Shown here piece by piece: positions 1 through 4,577 of a stretch of DNA of 7,202 nucleotides (position 1 is the first letter of the stretch; every line of letters begins with the position of its first letter). The DNA lies in NCBI GenBank assembly GCA_031276615.1, contig JAISND010000287.1:1-7202 (forward strand), given 5' to 3'. A program made the translations under genes and the position numbers. Below the pieces are notes generated by a model, which was not told the DNA's origin, did no database searches, and worked only from the letters and a program-made list of their open reading frames with translations. This DNA is from Treponema sp. Lineage in GTDB: Bacteria; Spirochaetota; Spirochaetia; Treponematales; Breznakiellaceae.

Positions 1-255
1 GAGGAGGGCATCAGGATGGCGGAAGAGGTGGTGGAGGGGTTTACGCGGGATGAGCTTGAGATGCTGCGTGAGATCAGCCTGCACAGGCGGCAGATGGATT
101 ACCAGGAGGACATGCTTGAGCTGGAGGAGGCGCATGCCAGGGGCCTGGCAGAGGGACTGGAAAAAGGCTTGGCTCAGGGCCAAAAACAGCTGATTGATCT
201 TCTTGAAAGCGGCAAGAGCCTTGAAGAGGCAAAACGTATTCTCGGTTTCAGGTAA
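1..255 (+). CDS. C-terminal fragment of an Rpn-type (PD-(D/E)XK nuclease/transposase family) protein
   Basis: The reading frame is open to the left edge of the window (the residues before the first ATG at 16 read EEGIR), so this is probably the 3' end of a longer gene, not a 79-residue protein. The visible part is highly charged and helical. It contains a repeated Gly/Glu/Lys pattern (GLAEGLEKGLAQGQKQ, about residues 42-57 counted from the ATG) and ends in a short amphipathic segment, LESGKSLEEAKRILGF. This kind of tail, with EG/KG repeats followed by a 'gls.eeia...lgl' helix, is characteristic of Rpn recombination-promoting nucleases and related putative transposases, which are often multicopy in treponemes. 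The catalytic nuclease core would lie outside the window, so activity cannot be judged. A GAGGAGG at 1-7, eight bases before the ATG, resembles a ribosome binding site, so a small independent ORF from 16 is possible but less likely. It is a sign of mobile or phase-variable DNA at this edge. Confidence 0.6.
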   Translation, partial: EEGIRMAEEVVEGFTRDELEMLREISLHRRQMDYQEDMLELEEAHARGLAEGLEKGLAQGQKQLIDLLESGKSLEEAKRILGFR

Positions 256-453
256 ACGCACATGGCGCCTGTCACCATTCCCGGTTCTTCCCTGTTCCCT
301 GCAGGCCGGCAAAAGAACCGCCGAAGCCGCGGCAGGGCCGCCCTTGAATGACAGGCATAAAGTCACGGCGCATACGGCGGCCTGAAGGCTGCCTCCCTTT
401 ATTCGGTGGCGTGGCCTTTGTTGTGTGCCGGGCGTACGCTGTCTTTTTTGCAT

Positions 454-479
454 AAGCAGCCCCTGCCGGGACTGCTTTT
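454..479 (+). terminator. Candidate intrinsic terminator hairpin
   Basis: AAGCAGCCC (454-462) pairs with GGGACTGCTT (468-477) through nine base pairs with a single C/A mismatch, around a four-base loop TGCC. The T-run after the stem is short: TT at 478-479, plus the two Ts that pair at the stem end. It lies about 200 bp after the Rpn-type gene and about 240 bp before metA. It could end read-through from the left or be part of a metA leader. The weak T-run keeps confidence low. Confidence 0.35.
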
Positions 480-660
480 CCACGCCCCCGCGGGAGAGTT
501 AATTCTTTTTATCATTGCATTGGCGTCCCTGCCGCAGTTTTAGCATTGCTTTTGCCGGGATGCGGCGCGCAGGCCCCCAGGAGAACCTTGCGCTCTGTTT
601 TTTTCCGCCCACAGCACTATCACCTTTACATGCACCCGCCCTGCATCTCCCTGTTTTTTG

Positions 661-706
661 CCGGAACACTGGATTTTTATACAGACAATATGCTAGAGTG
701 TTCCGG
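661..706 (+). promoter_or_regulatory. Perfect 10-bp inverted repeat directly upstream of metA
   Basis: CCGGAACACT (661-670) is exactly mirrored by AGTGTTCCGG (697-706). The 26-bp A/T-rich spacer contains -10-like hexamers TATACA (678-683) and TATGCT (689-694). The right arm ends 11 bp before the metA ATG and overlaps the only Shine-Dalgarno-like bases (GGGA, 705-708). As DNA it could be a repressor operator around the promoter; as RNA it could be a hairpin that hides the ribosome binding site. No good -35 hexamer pairs with either -10 at normal spacing, so the promoter itself is uncertain. Confidence 0.5.
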
Positions 707-717
707 GAAAAATTAGT

Positions 718-1644
718 ATGCCGATAAAAATACCCAGAGCTTTACCCGCCTGTGATGCCCTCCGGAAAGAACGGGTTTTTGTAATGACCGATGACCGGGC
801 CGAACATCAGGACATCCGGCCCCTCAAAGTCGCCATTGTAAACCTCATGCCCACCACGGTTGATACCGAGATTCAACTGCTCAGGCTTTTGGGAAACACC
901 CCGCTCCAGGTGGATATTACCTTCCTGCGGATGGGCAGCCACGAATCCCGGAACGCGCCGCCGGGGCATCTGGAAAAGTTCTACATCAGCGCCGGGGAAA
1001 CCGTGGCCCGCAAGTGCCGTTTCGACGGCCTTATCATCACCGGCGCGCCGGTTGAAACCCTGCCCTTTGAGGAGGTTGATTACTGGTCCGAGCTTGCCGG
1101 GGTGATTGATTATTCGGCAAAGAACGTTTTTTCCACCCTGCACATCTGCTGGGGCGCCCAGGCGGGCCTGTACCGGCGCTACGGCATTCCCAAGGTTACC
1201 CTGAAGAAAAAACTTTTTGGCGTTTTCCCCCACGGCGTAAACGAGCAGTACGCCGCCCTGTTCCGCGGCTTTGACGACGAATTCCTCGCCCCCCAGTCCC
1301 GCCACACCGCGAGCGACCGGGACGCGATAGCCGCGGAAAAACGCCTTGCCATCCAGTCGGAAACCGGGGAAACCGGGGTTTTTATCGCCACGGCCCGGGA
1401 ATGCCGGGAAATATACGTTACCGGCCATCTGGAATACGATCCTTTCACCCTTGACCGCGAATACCGCCGGGATCTTGCCAGGGGGCTTCCCATAGAAATT
1501 CCGAAGAACTACTACCCCGGCGACGATTCCTCGAGGGAACCGGTTGTACGCTGGCGGGCCCACGCGCACCTTTTCTTTTCAAACTGGCTCAACTACGTGT
1601 ACCAGGAAACGCCCTACGATTTGGGGGAACTGGACTTTAAATGA
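718..1644 (+). CDS. metA: Homoserine O-acyltransferase (MetA family), predicted acetyl-CoA dependent
   Basis: This is a full-length MetA of 308 residues (family about 300-310) that aligns from its first residues (MPIKIPRALPA, compare MPIRVPDELPA in E. coli), which fixes the start at 718. MetA activates the homoserine hydroxyl for methionine synthesis in the cytoplasm. The catalytic Cys is C144 in HICWGAQAG, matching E. coli C142. The His and Glu of the active site are H237 and E239 in TGHLEYD. The conserved C-terminal block FSNWLNYVYQETPYDL is present. At the acyl-donor specificity position (E. coli Gly111, B. cereus Glu111) this protein has E113 in TGAPVE. That matches the B. cereus type, which uses acetyl-CoA; the product would then be O-acetylhomoserine, which normally feeds sulfhydrylation by MetY-like enzymes. 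The gene stands alone here with no other methionine gene beside it. The upstream inverted repeat at 661-706 is the likely control site. Confidence 0.95.
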   Translation: MPIKIPRALPACDALRKERVFVMTDDRAEHQDIRPLKVAIVNLMPTTVDTEIQLLRLLGNTPLQVDITFLRMGSHESRNAPPGHLEKFYISAGETVARKCRFDGLIITGAPVETLPFEEVDYWSELAGVIDYSAKNVFSTLHICWGAQAGLYRRYGIPKVTLKKKLFGVFPHGVNEQYAALFRGFDDEFLAPQSRHTASDRDAIAAEKRLAIQSETGETGVFIATARECREIYVTGHLEYDPFTLDREYRRDLARGLPIEIPKNYYPGDDSSREPVVRWRAHAHLFFSNWLNYVYQETPYDLGELDFK

Positions 1645-1899
1645 GCCTCCGTAAAGCCCCGGCAATTCTCATTTTAGAACCCAAGGGTCTGCAGCGTTTT
1701 ACAGGGAATGTGCGGGTTCTCCAGCTCAATTTTGCCGGATTTGTTTGTGAGCTTCGTGGTTTTTCTTGACCCGGGCAGCATCGTTTGGATTGTGGGTCAG
1801 GTTCAGGCCACAAAGGGGCTGATTGAAAGCATAATAAATTTCCTGTCCAGCGAAGATACCCCGGGCTTGCCCCGAGGTTCTTCATTAAACCAGACTTTC
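1645..1899. other. Gene-poor stretch after metA with small ORF traces
   Basis: No recognisable gene lies here. On the plus strand a 42-codon frame (1641-1769) begins with an ATG that overlaps the metA stop as ATGA, but it has no family resemblance. On the minus strand a 35-codon ORF (1781-1674, beginning MLPGSRKTTKL and ending LQTLGF) has a protein-like composition. The same frame continues upstream beyond two TGA codons (at 1797-1799 and 1803-1805), as if a longer coding sequence had decayed. An imperfect GC hairpin lies around 1857-1876 with no T-run. No terminator for metA is obvious. Confidence 0.3.
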
Positions 1900-1957
1900 G
1901 AAAAAAATGATTTTTTTCTTTTTTTCTCTTGACACAATTACTTTTTTTGTATATATT
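1900..1957 (+). promoter_or_regulatory. Strong sigma-70-type promoter with UP-like A/T tracts
   Basis: The -35 hexamer is a perfect TTGACA (1929-1934), followed by exactly 17 bp and a -10 of TATATT (1952-1957, five of six consensus bases). Just upstream, A7 and T7 tracts form a 19-bp AT-rich palindrome (1900-1918) at about -64 to -46, where UP elements sit in rRNA-class promoters. The expected transcription start is near 1964. This is the best promoter in the window. It points to the structured region at 1964-2276, with rubrerythrin further on. Confidence 0.85.
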
Positions 1958-1963
1958 CCTAGT

Positions 1964-1986
1964 ATACCTAAGTTAATTATAGGTAT
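1964..1986 (+). promoter_or_regulatory. Inverted repeat at the predicted transcription start
   Basis: ATACCTA (1964-1970) mirrors TAGGTAT (1980-1986) around a nine-base AT-rich centre. It begins at the predicted +1, a typical place for a repressor operator; it could equally be a stem-loop at the 5' end of the transcript. The right inner half, ATTATAG (1976-1982), resembles half of a PerR/Fur-type box (ATTATAA), which would suit a peroxide-response gene downstream. The left half matches poorly, so the regulator is not identified. Confidence 0.4.
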
Positions 1987-2242
1987 TTTTCAGAATATCG
2001 CCGAAGGGCGGTTTTTTGGGGGTTGTCCGGAGGGTTTTAATTTTCCGGGCCGCCCGGCAGTTTGTTGCGCTTCAGCGCAAAACCGTATAAAAATTCACAA
2101 AAATGAATTTTTATACCCTGCAAACTGCCAGTCTTTAGTCCGATGGCAGCCTCGGCAAACGGAATTTTTAGTTAAAGGAGCGCCCCTGGCGTTCCGTGCA
2201 AAACCCGCGAAGTACAAGAGGCTGCCAAGTTTCCTCCTCCTT

Positions 2243-2276
2243 GGACGGCGGAAAAGTTTTTTCCGCCGTCCTTTTT
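2243..2276 (+). terminator. Strong intrinsic terminator
   Basis: GGACGGCGGAAAA (2243-2255) pairs perfectly over 13 bp with TTTTCCGCCGTCC (2259-2271), with a three-base loop GTT, followed by five Ts (2272-2276). It closes the structured RNA and lies 85 bp before the rubrerythrin ATG. A short segment CCAAG (2225-2229) could pair with CTTGG (2240-2244). That pairing would take the first two stem bases and also the last bases of the domain 3 stem, a possible but weak switch contact. Confidence 0.9.
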
Positions 2277-2295
2277 ACTTGAAAAAAAGGTTTTT

Positions 2296-2324
2296 TTCGC
2301 GTAAATTTACCCTTACGGTATATG
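2296..2324 (+). promoter_or_regulatory. Weak candidate promoter for the rubrerythrin operon with a palindrome in its spacer
   Basis: TATATG (2319-2324) could be a -10 with TTCGCG (2296-2301) as a poor -35 at 17-bp spacing. The spacer contains the perfect 10-bp palindrome GTAAATTTAC (2301-2310), a possible operator. If used, rubrerythrin would start its own transcript near 2331, independent of the upstream RNA and its terminator. The hexamers are weak, so this is only a candidate. Confidence 0.3.
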
Positions 2325-2361
2325 CCGCAGTAGCGGTAATTTGTAAACGAGGGAGAAAAAA

Positions 2362-2904
2362 ATGGCTGAATTAAAAGGATCGAAAACCGAAAAGAATCTT
2401 CAAACGGCTTTTGCCGGGGAATCGCAGGCCCACACCAAATACCTCTACTTTGCCTCCAGGGCGGAAAAAGACGGCTATGTCCAGATTGCGAATCTTTTCC
2501 GGGAAACCGCGCTCAATGAAAAAGAGCACGCCAAGATCTGGTTCAAACTTCTCCACGGCGACGGAGTTCCCGATACGCCGAGCAATCTCAGGGACGGCAT
2601 TGCCGGGGAACACTACGAGTGGACGGACATGTACGCGGGCTTTGCGAAGGAGGCCAGGGAAGAAGGCTTCACCCAGATTGCCGCGCTTTTTGACGGGGTC
2701 GCCGGAATAGAAAAAGAGCACGAGGAGCGCTACAAAAAACTCCTCGCGAACATCGAAGGCGGCCTGGTGTTCTCCCGCGACGGGGATCAGGTGTGGCAGT
2801 GCGGCAACTGCGGCCACATCGTCATCGGCAGGAAAGCGCCGGAAATTTGTCCGGTCTGCAAACACCCCAGGGCCTATTTCCAGATCAGGGCGGAGAATTA
2901 CTGA
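2362..2904 (+). CDS. rbr: Rubrerythrin (di-iron peroxidase with rubredoxin-like domain)
   Basis: Rubrerythrin reduces hydrogen peroxide in the cytoplasm of anaerobes using electrons passed through its rubredoxin-like iron site. This protein has 180 residues, the usual size. The N-terminal ferritin-like four-helix domain (about 1-135) carries the di-iron ligands: E20 in AGESQAHT, E53 and H56 in NEKEH, E83 and E86 in GEHYEW, and E117 and H120 in EKEH. The C-terminal domain has C147-x2-C150 and C163-x2-C166 with the short 12-residue spacing typical of rubrerythrin. No ligand is missing. The start is supported by a ribosome binding site GAGGGAG at 2349-2355, six bases before the ATG. It is the first gene of a probable three-gene operon with the HD protein and mnmA. 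Upstream lie the structured RNA, a terminator and a possible second promoter, so expression is probably tightly controlled; peroxide regulation is likely but the regulator is not visible. Confidence 0.97.
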   Translation: MAELKGSKTEKNLQTAFAGESQAHTKYLYFASRAEKDGYVQIANLFRETALNEKEHAKIWFKLLHGDGVPDTPSNLRDGIAGEHYEWTDMYAGFAKEAREEGFTQIAALFDGVAGIEKEHEERYKKLLANIEGGLVFSRDGDQVWQCGNCGHIVIGRKAPEICPVCKHPRAYFQIRAENY

Positions 2905-2907
2905 TAT

Positions 2908-3516
2908 ATGGGCGCCCCGGAATCATCCATTTCGCGTAACGCCGCGTGGGATCTGCTCAGACGCTACAATAAGGATCCCTTTCATCTCCAGCACGGCCTT
3001 ACCGTCGAAGGGGTGATGAGGTGGTTCGCCCGGGATCAGGGTTTCGCGGACGAGGAGGAATTCTGGGGCATCGTCGGGCTGCTCCACGACATCGATTTTG
3101 AGCAGTTCCCGGAACAGCACTGCGTCAGGGCGCCGGAGCTGCTGCGGGAAGGAGGCGCCGGCGATGCCCTGATCCACGCGGTGTGCAGCCACGGCTACGA
3201 GCTTACCGCGGTGGACGCCAGGCCCGAACACCTTATGGAAAAAGTGCTCTTCGCGGCTGACGAACTTACCGGCCTAATCTGGGCCGCGGCGATCATCCGC
3301 CCTTCGAAAAGCGTCCAGGACATGGAAGTAAAATCGGTCAGGAAAAAATTCAAAGCCGCCAATTTTGCCGCGGGCTGCTCGCGCCCGGTCATCGAAAAGG
3401 GCGCGGCGATGCTCGGCTGGGAGCTTGACACCCTCATCGAAAAAACGATCCTTGCCATGCGTTCCTGCGAGGCTGAAGTAAACGCCGCCGTGGCTGCCCT
3501 TCCGGGCTTTCCGTGA
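2908..3516 (+). CDS. HD-domain (HDIG-type) putative phosphohydrolase
   Basis: HD proteins bind metal ions through His and Asp residues and usually hydrolyse phosphoesters of nucleotides; the substrate here is unknown. The 202-residue sequence shows the pattern in order: H29 (HLQHGL), the H60-D61 pair in GLLHDIDFE, further His at 71, 90 and 95 (QHCVRAPELL, IHAVCSHGYE), and the C-terminal Asp D118 in FAADELTGLI. The rest is a helical tail with conserved-looking positions (PSKSVQDMEVKSVRKKFK) and no extra domain. Such short stand-alone HDIG proteins are common and poorly characterised in Clostridia and spirochaetes. The gene starts three bases after the rubrerythrin stop, with GGAG at 2892-2895 as a distant ribosome binding site, and its stop overlaps the mnmA start. 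It is therefore probably cotranscribed and translationally coupled. A link to tRNA modification or stress nucleotides is only suggested by position. Confidence 0.85.
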   Translation: MGAPESSISRNAAWDLLRRYNKDPFHLQHGLTVEGVMRWFARDQGFADEEEFWGIVGLLHDIDFEQFPEQHCVRAPELLREGGAGDALIHAVCSHGYELTAVDARPEHLMEKVLFAADELTGLIWAAAIIRPSKSVQDMEVKSVRKKFKAANFAAGCSRPVIEKGAAMLGWELDTLIEKTILAMRSCEAEVNAAVAALPGFP

Positions 3517-4577
3517 AGCAAAAGGCGCTTGTCGCCATGTCGGGCGGCGTGGACAGTTCCGTCGCCGCCTCTCTCATGCTTGAGCGGGGCTTTGACTGTA
3601 TCGGCGTTACCCTGAAGCTTTACAGGGGCGAAAGCCGCTGCTGCTCCCTCCGGGATATCAACGACGCGAAGGCGGTGGCCTGCCGCCTCGGCATGCCCCA
3701 CTATGTGCTCAATTTTACCGAAGAATTCGACAAAGAGGTTATCCGCCGCTTTATCGAAACCTACGAAAGGGGCGCGACGCCGAATCCCTGCATAGACTGC
3801 AACCGTTACATTAAATTCAACAGCCTGCTCCTGCGGGCGCGGCAGCTTGATTTTGATTACCTCGTTACCGGCCACTACGCCCGCATAAGCCGCGACGGCG
3901 CGGGCGGCAGATTCTTGCTGAAAAAATCCCTTGACGCCGGGAAGGATCAGAGTTACGTGCTTTACTGCCTGACCCAGGAACAGCTTGCCCGTACCATCCT
4001 GCCCCTGGGGGATTTTTCCAAGAACCTTGTGCGGAAGCTGGCGGAAGAAAAAAATTTTGTCAACGCGGAAAAAGAGGAAAGCCAGGACATCTGCTTTGTG
4101 CCCGGCGGCGATTACGGCGGTTTTATGGAGGCCTACACGGGAAAGCGCTACCCCGAAGGGGACATTATCGACGGCGAAGGCAGGGTCATCGGCAGGCACC
4201 GGGGCATTATACGCTACACCATCGGCCAGCGCCGGGGGCTGGGCGTCGCGGCGAACCATCCGGTCTACGTGACGGCAAAGGAGGCCGTCGGCAACACCGT
4301 CACCCTGGGGCCGGAAAGCTGCCTCTACGGCAAAACCCTGGTCGCGCGCGGAATAAATCTTGTCGCCTGCGGGGACATTGAAAAGCCCCTGCGGGTAAAG
4401 GTCAAAACCCGCTACCTGCAGCGGGAAGAACCCGCGACCGCCCTGCAGACGGGAAGCGATGAACTGCGGATAGAATTTGACAGGCCCCAGCGCGCCATCA
4501 CCCCGGGCCAGGCCGCGGTGATGTACGACGGCGACATCGTGGTGGGCGGCGGGACAATTGCGGAAGCGGCGGGCTAA
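3513..4577 (+). CDS. mnmA: tRNA-specific 2-thiouridylase MnmA
   Basis: MnmA activates U34 of Lys, Glu and Gln tRNAs with ATP and inserts sulfur to give 2-thiouridine, in the cytoplasm. The 354-residue length fits the family. The N-terminal PP-loop SGGVDSS (residues 10-16) binds ATP. The block ATPNPCIDCNRYIKF holds C93 and C96, and ESQDICFVPGGDY holds C194, the equivalent of E. coli C199. GHYAR and GKDQSYVL are further conserved motifs, and the C-terminal beta-barrel region is complete (IGQRRGLGV, then RAITPGQAAVMY near the end). The start is GTG at 3513, overlapping the HD gene stop as GTGA. No ATG fits, because the next Met (residue 9) lies inside the nucleotide-binding strand. C93 replaces the Asp found in E. 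coli, giving a CxxC plus C set like that proposed to hold a [4Fe-4S] cluster. The 3' end overlaps the convergent membrane-protein gene by four bases. Confidence 0.97.
   Translation: MKQKALVAMSGGVDSSVAASLMLERGFDCIGVTLKLYRGESRCCSLRDINDAKAVACRLGMPHYVLNFTEEFDKEVIRRFIETYERGATPNPCIDCNRYIKFNSLLLRARQLDFDYLVTGHYARISRDGAGGRFLLKKSLDAGKDQSYVLYCLTQEQLARTILPLGDFSKNLVRKLAEEKNFVNAEKEESQDICFVPGGDYGGFMEAYTGKRYPEGDIIDGEGRVIGRHRGIIRYTIGQRRGLGVAANHPVYVTAKEAVGNTVTLGPESCLYGKTLVARGINLVACGDIEKPLRVKVKTRYLQREEPATALQTGSDELRIEFDRPQRAITPGQAAVMYDGDIVVGGGTIAEAAG

Larger units (their letters stand above)
256..717. other. 462-bp stretch without a convincing gene
   Basis: No ORF here has a plausible protein sequence; the short frames (for example 194-385 and 515-727) are basic and Pro/Ala/Cys-rich, with no recognisable motif. 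The stretch holds a 7-bp hairpin at 376-393 (GGCGGCC, loop TGAA, GGCTGCC, one G-U pair), a better hairpin at 454-477, an 8-bp palindrome GCGTACGC at 432-439, and the inverted repeat before metA at 661-706. I saw no SAM-riboswitch consensus upstream of metA. The GC-rich first half could be decayed coding sequence, but nothing identifies it. Confidence 0.5.
1964..2276 (+). ncRNA. Unassigned structured RNA of about 310 nt (free-standing or rubrerythrin leader)
   Basis: Between a strong promoter and an intrinsic terminator, nearly every segment pairs. Domain 1: GGGCGG (2006-2011) with CCGCCC (2050-2055), enclosing a 9-bp G-U-containing hairpin (2026-2034 with 2041-2049). Domain 2 is a three-way junction starting at the next base. 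Its outer stem is GGCAGTTTG (2056-2064) with CAAACTGCC (2121-2129). Its arms are TTGCGC-TTCA-GCGCAA (2065-2080) and a perfect 13-bp AT-rich hairpin (2085-2097 with 2104-2116, loop CAAAAA). Domain 3: TGGCAGCCTC (2144-2153) with GAGGCTGCCA (2218-2227), enclosing ACGGAA/TTCCGT (2159-2164/2192-2197) and CGCC/GGCG (2181-2184/2188-2191). The terminator follows at 2243. The 155-codon frame across it starts upstream of the promoter and has an implausible protein sequence. Hallmarks of tmRNA, RNase P, SRP, 6S, cobalamin, SAM, TPP and c-di-GMP RNAs were not seen. Its function is unknown. Whether it ends at the terminator or continues into rubrerythrin cannot be told from sequence alone. Confidence 0.7.

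Noticed and set aside
531..566. Inverted repeat GCCGCA / TGCGGC
   Set aside because: Only 6 bp with a 24-base loop in GC-rich sequence, so it is expected by chance.
742..1569. 275-codon minus-strand ORF
   Set aside because: It is antisense to metA, which has all its catalytic residues, and the antisense protein has no recognisable motif.
2154..2174. tmRNA-like tag (GCAAAC followed by a short frame to TAA)
   Set aside because: It is too short for a proteolysis tag, does not end in an ALAA-like sequence, and no tRNA-like acceptor/T-loop domain or CCA end is present.
1907..2374. 155-codon plus-strand frame across the structured region
   Set aside because: Its ATG lies upstream of the -35 box, so the mRNA from this promoter would not contain it. 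The sequence is an implausible mix of poly-Phe, Lys and Arg, and it is explained by perfect hairpins.
2371..2865. 164-codon minus-strand ORF
   Set aside because: It is a shadow of rubrerythrin.
3195..4259. 354-codon minus-strand ORF
   Set aside because: It lies fully antisense to the HD gene end and mnmA, both well supported by motifs. The open frame is a product of GC-rich codon usage.
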